Translations under genes and position numbers: made by a program | The notes under the pieces: model-generated | Told to the model about the DNA's origin: nothing | What the model saw: the letters and a program-made list of their open reading frames with translations, nothing else | The model's database searches: none | Source of the DNA: Prevotella sp. | Lineage (GTDB): Bacteria > Bacteroidota > Bacteroidia > Bacteroidales > Bacteroidaceae | Assembly: GCA_017449675.1 (NCBI GenBank) | Contig: JAFTFG010000018.1 | Coordinates: 1 to 59,042 of the forward strand | Direction: 5' to 3' | DNA: 59,042 bases | Shown here: in pieces, positions 34,217-42,899 of the stretch | Layout: the number at the start of each line of letters is the position of its first letter | Numbering within the stretch: the first letter of the stretch is position 1

Positions 34217-35278
34217 ATGAAGAGTCTGAAGAAATTGCAGTTGTTGACGATCATCAACAACTTGATGACCCAAAATGAGTCTGGCATTACGAACAATGAC
34301 GTGTTTGATGCTATACGGCGTGATTATGAATCGTATTATGATGCACTGAGTTTTTCTAATAAGGTTACCGGGTTTGATATGAAAGATCCGAAATGCATTA
34401 AAGCAGCCTATGAAGGGGTGCTGAAAAAATGTTGGACGGACATTGATAAAGAAATCAAAGAGGCCGGAGAAAAGTTTGCTTTGGTAAGAATTGGCACTAA
34501 AAATACGACTTATCAATACCCACAGGGGTTGGACTTTAACCCCTGTGAAAGGGCTCTTAACAGAGAGCGGAAAAACGTAAAAAGTTCCATCTATGAAATA
34601 CTTAAAACGTCCTTTGAACTACTACCGAAGTCATGGATAACAGCCTTGGGACTACCTCCTGAAGAGGATGAGACACATTCCATGAAAATCATCATGTTTG
34701 ATTCTACATCCCTTAGAAACAGTGAGTTGCTGCCTATTATCTATGAACACATCAAACACCGACAGGTCATCGAATTTTCCTATCAACCTTATCATAAAGA
34801 ATCCTATCAGGTAAAAATGACACCCTATTTATTGAAAGAGTACAATATGCGGTGGTATGTTTTCGGACGTTCGGAATGTAAAGGGAAAAAATATGATGCA
34901 ATGTCCCACTATTCCATTGACCGAATAGAACGAAACAGTGTCCATGCTATAGACGTGGAGTATATCGATAATAATCTGGACTACGAGCAGTACTTCAACG
35001 AGATAGTCGGGGTGACATTTGATAATGAGAATGAACTTGAAGAGATAGAATTGCTGGCTATGAATCAGAATACGCTGGGATATATACAGACAAAGAAGAT
35101 ACACCCATCGCAACAGATAGAAGGCAATATCATCAAACTAAGATTAAGACCTAACCACGAGTTCATAGACCGTCTGCTGCAATATGCTGATCAACTGAAA
35201 CTTATCAAAGGGTCGGACAAGTTGCGAAACGAGATGGTGAGCAGGGCAAAGAGAATGATAGAAAACCTAACTTCGTAA
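34217..35278 (+). CDS. WYL-domain protein, likely transcriptional regulator
   Basis: 353 residues. The N-terminal third (LKKLQLLTIINNLMTQNESG, then ITNNDVFDAI) reads like a winged helix-turn-helix; the middle and C-terminal part holds a WYL domain with VIEFSYQPYHK, then MTPYLLKEYNMRWYVFGRS and HYSIDRIERNS, followed by a WCX-like end (LRLRPNHEFIDRLLQYADQL). WYL proteins sense ligands, often nucleic acids or nucleotides, and control defence or DNA-damage genes in many bacteria. Faces the AAA+/membrane-protein operon tail to tail with 40 bp between stops. Its target is inferred only from position. Confidence 0.85.
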   Translation: MKSLKKLQLLTIINNLMTQNESGITNNDVFDAIRRDYESYYDALSFSNKVTGFDMKDPKCIKAAYEGVLKKCWTDIDKEIKEAGEKFALVRIGTKNTTYQYPQGLDFNPCERALNRERKNVKSSIYEILKTSFELLPKSWITALGLPPEEDETHSMKIIMFDSTSLRNSELLPIIYEHIKHRQVIEFSYQPYHKESYQVKMTPYLLKEYNMRWYVFGRSECKGKKYDAMSHYSIDRIERNSVHAIDVEYIDNNLDYEQYFNEIVGVTFDNENELEEIELLAMNQNTLGYIQTKKIHPSQQIEGNIIKLRLRPNHEFIDRLLQYADQLKLIKGSDKLRNEMVSRAKRMIENLTS

Positions 35279-35318
35279 CGTTGTCCACTTTTTTTTAGTA
35301 ACTATACCCCAAAGTCCC

Positions 35319-38072
35319 TCACAGATTAAACCCTACTTTACGTCGAGGATTTATGGTATTGTTCAGGGGATTAACCTTCTCAAAGCCCTTGGCGACATCT
35401 TGTATCTGGACGGTTTGGTAGTCCTTGATACCATCAGCGAGAACACGGGAAGCCATCTCAGCAAGGACATTAGAAACTAAAAGTTCTACCCAGCGGGCAT
35501 TGCTGAAAGTAGACGTCCGCTGGGCATAGACTTGCCTGATGACTTTGTGTAGTTCATTCTGAGCAGCAGCCGATAACGTGTACTCATCTTTCTGGAATAG
35601 ACGCTCAGCAATGTCAGCAAGTTCCCGCTCGCTATAATCTGGGAAGTGCAACTTATATGCAAAACGGTCGTTCAAACCAGGGTTAGATTGAAATAACTGG
35701 CCCATCTCTTTCTCATATCCTGCGAATATGACAATACAGTCATCATGCGGCTTACTGAGAAAGCCGAGGAGACTTTCTATAACTCTTTTCCCATAGTCTT
35801 TCGTGTCAGTAGGTCCGCTAAAAAGGGTATAGGCCTCATCGACGAACAACACGCTTCCTCTTGCCCGCTCTAAGAGTTTCGCAACATTATGCTCGGTTTC
35901 GCCTATGTATTGACCCACGAGACTCATTCTATCTACCGTCACCACCTCGCCTTTGGATAGTTTGCCGAGGGATTTGAATACCAGCCCCATTCGTCTTGCC
36001 ACTGTCGTCTTCCCTGTGCCTGGATTACCAGTAAAAACCATATGGAAGTTATGAGGGGCTGACGTGGCCAGTCCCTGCTTCCTGCGTTCTATCTCGAACT
36101 GTACTTGGCGAGATATCTGAATCATTCGTTGTTTTACCTCGTCAAGTCCCACCATCCCGTTCAGGATGTCATCAGGCCTGTCAGCAAACATGAACGGCGA
36201 GAAGTCGATATCATCCACAGACAACTGCGGTGGATAGTTGTTTGCAAGAAGCCTGTCTATATAGAGAGGATGCATCTTTTCCAAGATGAACCGCTTCATG
36301 TCGTCACACGACCAGGAAGCGAAACTGCCTGATTGGAAACTCTCCCACAAGGTCTGCACCAGCCTTTCGTTGTCTGTAAACACGATGTGCTCCTCGTTGG
36401 TCATACGTATAAATGTCACAATCTGGTCGTATAGAGAAGGTGCCTGCTGACGTAGTTTTTGGCTGCCCCAGAACAGTTCGGAAAATACCGTATGAGCAGC
36501 CAGTACCTCGTCAATATCAGCCTCTGATCCTAACAGCCAGATCCGATACTCTTTGGGAATGCCAGCGCAACCAGTACTACGCACTTTGCTGGCTATTCTC
36601 CGAACTATGTCATTACCAGAAGATGTCAACAGTGAGCGGATGTTAGTCAGACAGATGGTTGTCATGACACCAAGGTTGCTGAATTCGTTATTAAAGCGCT
36701 CCAAGGGGTTATTCTGAAACTTGTCATACAACGTACTACAGTCAACTATCTTTAGTTTGAAATCATTGTCTACCAACTCTGCCAATGCCGTAAGCCGCTC
36801 CTCATTTAAACCATGATGGTCGTTGCGAATGCACAAAAGGAGATTCTTTTGAGGCGATATGACAGTGTCCGGATAACTGCGTTCATCGTTATAAAGATCT
36901 ATCTGTCGGAGTCTCATCACATAGTGCCGTAACTCTGTCCACCCAGGCACCGAAAGTGCTTCCCAGTCCGACTCGTATAGTTGGAGGTAAAGCAAGGCCT
37001 CTTCTTCACTATGTGGAAGGCATACCACAGAGTTCTCGACCTCAATTGTCAACTTGTCGTCTATCTGGAAGTCGATGCGCATGGGCATCCCATGACTATA
37101 CCTGACTATCAACAGATACTTGCCAGGCAGAAGCACCTCAGGCCAGCAGGTCATCACAACACTATTATCGTCTGTCCTTTCCCCACCTATTTTGGAGCAA
37201 ACCGGCATGTAACTGTCGGTAGCCAAGACGATTTCCATCTTGGCTGGATCGAGTATTCCATCATTAATGACAGTGATGCGCACCTCTATTGATAAGTGGG
37301 TATACTTGTTATGATGGCGGCAAACAGTGATAGAAACATCCTTAATGGCTGTATCCTCCTCCCGAGGCTTCCCTTTTTCAAGTTGTTGTTCTTCCTGCTC
37401 CTCATCACGTAGATCCATATCAGCCGCTTGCACTCTGTAGCGGTTATGTTGGAAATGATAACTGCTACCGCTCTGCTGTTGCAGTGCCAGCAACTGCTGA
37501 TGAGCCTCTGCGATATCTGACGACAGAACCCTGTAGTTCAGAAAAAATCCAACAGGGTCTGCCGCATCCAGACGTAGGTCGTTATTGACGGGCAGCACCA
37601 TTCCCTTCTTGATTTCCGTCAGTTTGCAGAAAACACTGATACCAAGGTGTTTCCACTCACCCGCCATGTCGGCACTGTTGATAATATCGCTGTTAGTAAG
37701 AAGGATGGCAGACACTTTCAGCGGCTTCTGGTCATGTTCCTCCGCATAGCAGGTTAGAATATTGCGTAGAATCCTTTTGGTTATCCATAACTCTACAACC
37801 GGCGATGTGCGATGCGACACCTCAGTAAACCAGAGGGGATGTTCACCGTTAAACTCTTCCTCATCCGCTAACTCAGGGAGGTGGTGGGATGGGAAATAGT
37901 CTACCCCCACGAGCAAGACCTCCCTCCCATCGGCATATAGATAAAGGTCACATCCCTTCCCATAGATACTCTGTCGGTGTCCAGAAAACACCGTCTCACT
38001 CCTACTCCCCAGCAACCGAATGTCACTGAGGACATTCTCGGCCGTTGTGTTTTTCATTAGTGTGCTAATCAT
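35319..38072 (-). CDS. Large protein with C-terminal CbbX/CfxQ-type AAA+ ATPase domain
   Basis: 917 residues, no signal peptide. Residues about 1-230: alpha/beta region of unknown type. About 245-355: beta-sandwich, Ig-like stretch (SITVCRHHNKYTHLSIEVRI). About 400-600: a region that could be a degenerate AAA-like module. C-terminal AAA+ domain: Walker A GNPGTGKT at 682-689, Walker B VLFVDEA at 741-747, SNPGLNDRFAYKLHFPDYSE as the arginine-finger region. CbbX-type AAA+ proteins are ring-forming remodellers. It starts 60 bp after the membrane protein and is surely in its operon. Remodelling of that protein or an RNA-protein complex is a hypothesis. Confidence 0.85.
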   Translation of the reverse strand: MISTLMKNTTAENVLSDIRLLGSRSETVFSGHRQSIYGKGCDLYLYADGREVLLVGVDYFPSHHLPELADEEEFNGEHPLWFTEVSHRTSPVVELWITKRILRNILTCYAEEHDQKPLKVSAILLTNSDIINSADMAGEWKHLGISVFCKLTEIKKGMVLPVNNDLRLDAADPVGFFLNYRVLSSDIAEAHQQLLALQQQSGSSYHFQHNRYRVQAADMDLRDEEQEEQQLEKGKPREEDTAIKDVSITVCRHHNKYTHLSIEVRITVINDGILDPAKMEIVLATDSYMPVCSKIGGERTDDNSVVMTCWPEVLLPGKYLLIVRYSHGMPMRIDFQIDDKLTIEVENSVVCLPHSEEEALLYLQLYESDWEALSVPGWTELRHYVMRLRQIDLYNDERSYPDTVISPQKNLLLCIRNDHHGLNEERLTALAELVDNDFKLKIVDCSTLYDKFQNNPLERFNNEFSNLGVMTTICLTNIRSLLTSSGNDIVRRIASKVRSTGCAGIPKEYRIWLLGSEADIDEVLAAHTVFSELFWGSQKLRQQAPSLYDQIVTFIRMTNEEHIVFTDNERLVQTLWESFQSGSFASWSCDDMKRFILEKMHPLYIDRLLANNYPPQLSVDDIDFSPFMFADRPDDILNGMVGLDEVKQRMIQISRQVQFEIERRKQGLATSAPHNFHMVFTGNPGTGKTTVARRMGLVFKSLGKLSKGEVVTVDRMSLVGQYIGETEHNVAKLLERARGSVLFVDEAYTLFSGPTDTKDYGKRVIESLLGFLSKPHDDCIVIFAGYEKEMGQLFQSNPGLNDRFAYKLHFPDYSERELADIAERLFQKDEYTLSAAAQNELHKVIRQVYAQRTSTFSNARWVELLVSNVLAEMASRVLADGIKDYQTVQIQDVAKGFEKVNPLNNTINPRRKVGFNL

Positions 38073-38132
38073 ATGTCGTGTGTTTGTGTAAAAGTTATTA
38101 GGTTGTGGAGTCTGGCGAAGTTCCCGACTGTT

Positions 38133-40343
38133 TTATTTGCTATCTACTTTTGTACGTTTGTGTTTTAGTGTGTAATTAATACGAAGTGGAACCGGCTGAT
38201 AACCATAATCATGTTTAATTTCCATTGTGTATTCTAAACCTGTCACATCCCCACTGGGGTTTACTTGCTGATTAACGTGTAAAATAAATGATTTAACTGT
38301 CTGGTGATCTTCTAAGATATCAAAATGAATCTCCTTAGGAATATGAACAGCCAACTGCCCAATCCGTGTACAGAAAGAATACCCCATGCCGCCTGGCAAT
38401 ATTCTGTTAAACAAATAAGGACAGAACATCACTTTCTTCAAACCTCCGACAATGCTGTCACTGCTATACTTAAAAGTTACAGTGACATCTCTCCCTTTTT
38501 TCTCCAGATTTTCAGGAGGCAAAACTCTCTCTCTCTTATACAAATCATTATTGACATCCGTCACATCTATACGGAATTTTGCATATTCAATGTCTGTCTT
38601 TTCATAATTCATTTTAAATGGACTTGCCATATAAGATATTGCCTCTGCCGACTCCCCAATTTCAAGGTGTCCGGCATTCGGTAATCCATGTTCGTCCCAA
38701 CCGTCTATATCGGCAAGGGAGACGGAGTCCTTCTCCTTGTATTGACTCACAATTTGTTGATCCATATATTGATATTTCATAATCCTTTGACCCTTTTGAA
38801 GAATCAACTCCTTTAAGTTGCTCAGTGAGTCAAATTGATAGACCATAGAAGCAGGATCTGGTAAACTGTCGTTAATAAAACTATCGAAATCATTCATTCC
38901 CGCCCATGAGTTCACAATATACGCATTGTATTCCTGCTCATAGGGTTCTACCAACTCAACTTGAATACTTTCTTTTTTAGAGAGATATGTATTCAAAGCA
39001 TATATTATTACACCGACTGCGACAAACGCTAACATGGCTATCCTAACCGCAACCAGCACTTTAAACCACTTATTATTTTTCTCAAAAGCATCAGACAGGT
39101 TATCTAGCGCTTTTGTAAGAGTTTTTGTCGCATCAGCATTCTCCTTATTCATTTCTGATGCGAATTCAATGGCACTCCTTAACTTTTTGATTTCTTCTTT
39201 ATTGGCTCTATCGACATAACTGCTTAGTTGAGAGGGTACATTAGAAAGATCTGAGAAAAAGTAGGGATGGACACCATTCCATATGGCTACAGGGTTCTGA
39301 GATGGGGAATCCCAGATTCGCTCCATATCCACATTAGCCTTCTCGCCACCTAACAGAAGTTCATATTGCTCTCCCTTTATGATGGTGAAGTCGAGACGTT
39401 GCAGTTCAATACTATCACCATTGGCAGGAATCTCTACCTTATCAGCGGTGATTTGGTATAACCTTGGCTTGATTGTATCTTTTGTAGCATCTTGGTCTGC
39501 TCTGTGAATTTCTTCACTAACTTTACCATTATAGAATACAGAGAGGATTTTAGAGTCATGTGGGGTTTCACCAATAGTACCTTTCAAGTTCTGGCTAATG
39601 CAATAAAAATTAGCAGTAAGCGTATGAAGGATAAATGCAGCAGCTGCACATCGCTCATTATCGTTTGTAATATTAGGATTAATGTGGTCTGCCCAATTTC
39701 TACACCATCGAAAGGCATCTATAAATCGTTTGGCACAAGTCCATGCTGGTTTATTTTCAGATTTTCTTTGTCCTTTATCATCTTGCAACCAGTAGATTAT
39801 CTGGCAAATATCAGAATACAGAGGGTCAAGTTTTTTGGATACTTCTTGGCCTTCGATCCATTCAACCTTTGTCTTTCCATTCAGATTACTCATTACCGTT
39901 GCCTCGTTAGTCCCTCGCTCAAGCCAATAGTCTGCATTGACCTTTGTACAGAAATGAGCAGCAATATGTCTGGGTATTCTATCGTGATTAAATTTCCCGT
40001 CGACAGTGGCTGCGTCTACTTGACCATCATTAATAATAATATCAAGTAAACTATCAATATATTTTAGTTCTTGTTGGCGGTCAGTTTCATCTTGAATATT
40101 ATTAATAACATCAATAAAGTCTGATATACAATTATCAATGTCATCCCTACTAAATTCATTATATTTTAAGTATGGACTCTTTGAATTCTCATCTTCACTT
40201 TCTCTCAACATCTTGGATATAAAAGAATAGGTTCCCTTGGTGATATTTGCTCCTGCCAAGAATGCAGACAAGCAATATTTACCATTATTTCTCTCTAAAC
40301 GTCCGTACTTAGCCTTTAGGGCATTTACATTGATAGTTTCCAT
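38133..40343 (-). CDS. One-helix membrane protein with N-terminal HEPN-like motif
   Basis: 736 residues, no signal peptide. The N-terminal cytosolic half (about 1-428) contains FRWCRNWADHINPNITNDNE, with Arg215-Asn216 and His220 forming the R-x4-H pattern of HEPN ribonuclease domains, within helical sequence. One membrane helix lies at about 430-452 (LVAVRIAMLAFVAVGVIIYA). The rest (about 455-736) is predicted outside or periplasmic and beta-rich, ending in a basic tail. I do not recognise the full-length family. The HEPN reading rests on one motif, also present in the Abi_2 protein at 30109. Operon with the AAA+ gene, promoter at 40406-40375. Confidence 0.7.
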   Translation of the reverse strand: METINVNALKAKYGRLERNNGKYCLSAFLAGANITKGTYSFISKMLRESEDENSKSPYLKYNEFSRDDIDNCISDFIDVINNIQDETDRQQELKYIDSLLDIIINDGQVDAATVDGKFNHDRIPRHIAAHFCTKVNADYWLERGTNEATVMSNLNGKTKVEWIEGQEVSKKLDPLYSDICQIIYWLQDDKGQRKSENKPAWTCAKRFIDAFRWCRNWADHINPNITNDNERCAAAAFILHTLTANFYCISQNLKGTIGETPHDSKILSVFYNGKVSEEIHRADQDATKDTIKPRLYQITADKVEIPANGDSIELQRLDFTIIKGEQYELLLGGEKANVDMERIWDSPSQNPVAIWNGVHPYFFSDLSNVPSQLSSYVDRANKEEIKKLRSAIEFASEMNKENADATKTLTKALDNLSDAFEKNNKWFKVLVAVRIAMLAFVAVGVIIYALNTYLSKKESIQVELVEPYEQEYNAYIVNSWAGMNDFDSFINDSLPDPASMVYQFDSLSNLKELILQKGQRIMKYQYMDQQIVSQYKEKDSVSLADIDGWDEHGLPNAGHLEIGESAEAISYMASPFKMNYEKTDIEYAKFRIDVTDVNNDLYKRERVLPPENLEKKGRDVTVTFKYSSDSIVGGLKKVMFCPYLFNRILPGGMGYSFCTRIGQLAVHIPKEIHFDILEDHQTVKSFILHVNQQVNPSGDVTGLEYTMEIKHDYGYQPVPLRINYTLKHKRTKVDSK

Positions 40344-40374
40344 AATATATCTTAGGTTTAATTTGTTTGTGGGG

Positions 40375-40406
40375 CAAAATTAATGAAAATAATCTATAAG
40401 TCCAAA
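40375..40406 (-). promoter_or_regulatory. Promoter of the membrane protein/AAA+ operon
   Basis: Minus-strand -33 box TTTG (40406-40403), 20-nt spacer, -7 box TAATTTTG (40382-40375), 31 nt ahead of ATG 40343. The -33 box lies inside the last codons of the 56-residue gene upstream. Confidence 0.65.
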
Positions 40407-40564
40407 AAAACGGGCGCAAATCCAAAATAAATATCCAATTGGTGAGCAATGGTGTGGAGAAGGAGGGACCCTCGTAGAGCCAACAGAATTAATAACAGTT
40501 CAATGCCGCTTTCAATGATGACTTGGTCCAGAACAGGGTCATCCTCCTCGCCGTAGTCGTACAT
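40394..40564 (-). CDS. 56-residue single-helix membrane peptide
   Basis: MYDYGEEDDPVLDQVIIES at the N-terminus, then one strongly hydrophobic helix (GIELLLILLALRGSLLLHTI). ATG 40564 is preceded by the strong Shine-Dalgarno TAAGGAGG with a 6-nt spacer, in which TAA is the stop of the lipoprotein gene, so the gene is translated right behind it. An upstream in-frame ATG at 40615 exists but overlaps the lipoprotein. Family unknown; small size and one helix suggest a partner subunit or a toxin-like peptide, undecided. Confidence 0.65.
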   Translation of the reverse strand: MYDYGEEDDPVLDQVIIESGIELLLILLALRGSLLLHTIAHQLDIYFGFAPVFLDL

Positions 40565-40575
40565 ATCACACCTCC

Positions 40576-41424
40576 TTATCTGAGTTGGTAGGTCAAAAAG
40601 TTGATATCTCGCCAATCACCTGTATTGCCTCCTACGACGGCTCTGCCAGGAAGTTGGTGTGAGGTTTTTATTTTCTGACCATCGTACTCAATGGTTGCCT
40701 TACCAGGTTGAACCGGGTCTTCCAGCGCATAAGAGACAGACATCTTCTTAAGTACTCGCCCGCTGGCATATATCAGAGTAGCGAGGTACTCACCGATTCC
40801 GCCTTGAGAAATCGTAAGCGAATCGAGCACCTCTGGGTGGACTCTAGCCCACATGAGTGCTGACGCAGGGTTCTGTTCACCATCGTCATAGACAAACTCC
40901 ATGATGGCATGGTCCTTGACGACAGACTGGTAGCCACTTCGCACCAGATGTAAGGTCTTGATGCCACCATCGGGATAGAACGTGTAACTGAATTCGCCTG
41001 TTAACGTCAGCCCCGTCTGGCAGTCGGTAGCGGTGTAACTTGCCGGTAGACCGTCAAGTCGCAAATCAACTACGTTCTTCTCCAGCACAGAGACTACGCC
41101 AGAGACGTTGTTTCCTGTTCGGATGATGACTTGCCCAGACGTTGTGTAGTCGAATAACGACACGACGTACAGTCCCGCACACTCTCTGGTCACCATTTGG
41201 ACCCTGCTATTCTGGATATAGACACTGAGACTGTCGGACTTGCCGCTGGGCAGGTCTGCCCTCTGGGTCTTCAGGCTTAGCACGGCCGAGTCAATGGAAG
41301 TAGCCTTGTTAGGTATCCTCAACACGGAGTTTTCCGAACAGGAGGCTATCACCATAAGGATGGTGGAGATGATAACGATGGTGAACAGTCGCTGGATAGT
41401 GGAGGTGAATTTCTTGGTTTCCAT
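40576..41424 (-). CDS. Lipoprotein of unknown function
   Basis: 282 residues. N-terminal helix and lipobox VIASC give Cys29. The mature chain is beta-rich: LSVYIQNSRVQMVTRECAGL, GQVIIRTGNNVSGVVSVLEK and IKTLHLVRSGYQ, with no catalytic motif. Between the M64-like peptidase and the small membrane gene on one transcript; may be an accessory for the peptidase. I do not recognise the family. Confidence 0.75.
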   Translation of the reverse strand: METKKFTSTIQRLFTIVIISTILMVIASCSENSVLRIPNKATSIDSAVLSLKTQRADLPSGKSDSLSVYIQNSRVQMVTRECAGLYVVSLFDYTTSGQVIIRTGNNVSGVVSVLEKNVVDLRLDGLPASYTATDCQTGLTLTGEFSYTFYPDGGIKTLHLVRSGYQSVVKDHAIMEFVYDDGEQNPASALMWARVHPEVLDSLTISQGGIGEYLATLIYASGRVLKKMSVSYALEDPVQPGKATIEYDGQKIKTSHQLPGRAVVGGNTGDWRDINFLTYQLR

Positions 41425-41485
41425 GGTGTTGTTCTTTTTGTTGGTTTAACATTGGTTTGCTTTGTTGACGTAGCACTGACTCGGA

Positions 41486-42586
41486 TTATTCTTTGACTAT
41501 AACTACATCATTGCGGTCGTAGTCGCCTGTAGCGTGAGTTTGGCTACGACGGTTGCCGGTGATAGCGGCAAAATCTACGGGCGGTTGTTGATATGCAAGG
41601 TCGATAGTCTTCCACTCAGCGTATGACACTTCCCGTCCGCTATGCACCCGTTCTATTCGGCTGTATATCAAGTAACGCTGATAGGGAGTGAAGTCAGTTC
41701 TCAACGTGTGGTGTCTCATCACGGAGTTCTGGGTCGAACGGAGAATACCCTCTGCACAACCATAACCTCCCTCGAAGATACCCATTCCTTCTGCAGAGAA
41801 GTCGTCATCGCCTAGCATCCATTGCCAGGAGGGCGTGTTGTCGCTGACCGAGACATTCTGGAAAAGTCCACGCTCCTGATAATTGAGCAGTTCGGTGCGG
41901 CTTTCGTCGTCGAGGGCTGTGTCAGAACCATATTCATCGGCCAGCAGCCCTATGGCGTGTCCTCCTACCTCATGTAGTAATACGGTAGGATTATAACTGA
42001 AAAGGCTCTGAATGACAGCCGTCTCTGGAATACTCATCCGCTCGCAGGGTTCGCTGACCAACGTATATCCTAAGTAACTGTCCTTTACATTCGCCATGAT
42101 GACCAGCACAGTCTTTTCTACTGCACACGGCAGACGCTTCATCAGTTGTTTGATGCTGTCCATCTGTACTGGGGCAAAGACTTGGTCAGGCTTGGGTGTC
42201 TCCAGCCCAAAGGCCGTTACGCTGTCTGTTGATGCCAACTCGATAGCATAGAGGTTGATGTGATTCATACAGTATGCAAAAGGCTTAGTCTGACGGAGCA
42301 TTTCGCAAGCCAGTTCGACTTCCTTGCGGAACTGGGCCATATCCTCGGCTAAGTATCCCTCAGGTGCAAAGACTATCGTGAGGTCATCCTCGCCTGCTTG
42401 GTGATACACTTTCAAAGGCAGTGGTTTCTCTGCTACTTGCTTGGCGGAAGAGGAATCGTAGGTCTCACAACCCGAAAGTGCCATCAACAGTGTTGCCACT
42501 GTTCCAATGAGCAGGACGTAACGGATAATCTTCAATTTGCTCACTTTCTTGCTTGTTCTTGCCACAACTAATGTTTTCGTTTTCAT
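41486..42586 (-). CDS. M64-like metallopeptidase lipoprotein
   Basis: 366 residues. Lipobox LSGC gives Cys40 after a basic N-terminus. The peptidase M64 (IgA peptidase-like) features are DDLTIVFAPEGYLAEDM near the start of the mature part and VLLHEVGGHAIGLLADEYG, with His205, Glu206 and His210, the following DEY and Gly. The motif has one extra residue compared with plain HExxH (HEVGGH). Zinc protease of the outer membrane surface or periplasm; substrate unknown. First gene of a three-gene transcript; promoter box at 42641-42634. Confidence 0.85.
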   Translation of the reverse strand: MKTKTLVVARTSKKVSKLKIIRYVLLIGTVATLLMALSGCETYDSSSAKQVAEKPLPLKVYHQAGEDDLTIVFAPEGYLAEDMAQFRKEVELACEMLRQTKPFAYCMNHINLYAIELASTDSVTAFGLETPKPDQVFAPVQMDSIKQLMKRLPCAVEKTVLVIMANVKDSYLGYTLVSEPCERMSIPETAVIQSLFSYNPTVLLHEVGGHAIGLLADEYGSDTALDDESRTELLNYQERGLFQNVSVSDNTPSWQWMLGDDDFSAEGMGIFEGGYGCAEGILRSTQNSVMRHHTLRTDFTPYQRYLIYSRIERVHSGREVSYAEWKTIDLAYQQPPVDFAAITGNRRSQTHATGDYDRNDVVIVKE

Positions 42587-42633
42587 AGTGTTTGTGTTTT
42601 TAGGGTTAGACTTGTGTTTCCTGGTTTATGGTG

Positions 42634-42641
42634 CAAAGATA
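42634..42641 (-). promoter_or_regulatory. -7 promoter box for the M64-like peptidase operon
   Basis: TATCTTTG on the minus strand (42641-42634), 47 nt before the ATG at 42586. Confidence 0.55.
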
Positions 42642-42841
42642 AGTCATTTTTCTGATACTGCCACAAGAAAATAGGTTCCTGTGAAATTTGGAACCTATTC
42701 GATTGGCATTTAAGGTGCCATTTAACTCGCCAACCCGCTGCCTTTCGAGAAAACTCAAATAAAATTTGGTTTTCTTCTCACTTATTCGTACCTTTGAACT
42801 TCGTTCCAAGGTAGGCTGCATCTCAGAAATACTCAAATAAA

Positions 42842-42873
42842 TTTGGTATTTCGTTCGATTTGCACTACCTTTG
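42842..42873 (+). promoter_or_regulatory. Promoter of tsaB and the genes after it
   Basis: -33 box TTTG (42842-42845), 20-nt spacer, -7 box TACCTTTG (42866-42873), 26 nt before ATG 42900. A second possible -7 box lies 77 bp upstream at 42789. Confidence 0.72.
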
Positions 42874-42899
42874 CACCTTATAATAAATAGAAGAGAAGA

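Larger units (their letters stand above)
42587..42899. other. Divergent intergenic region with promoter repeats
   Basis: About 310 bp between the M64-like gene and tsaB. It contains the minus-strand promoter box at 42641-42634, then two stacked copies of a promoter-type element on the plus strand (from CTCAAATAAAATTTGG near 42755 and CTCAAATAAATTTGG near 42832), with TACCTTTG boxes at 42789-42796 and 42866-42873. The first box is the left arm of a hairpin with a TTC loop (42789-42813). A short minus-strand reading frame crossing it is not convincing as a gene. Confidence 0.7.

Noticed and set aside
42606-42836. 76-codon minus-strand frame in the M64/tsaB spacer
   Set aside because: Covers the promoter repeats and starts outside any plausible promoter; similar nonsense frames cross the other copy of the repeats.
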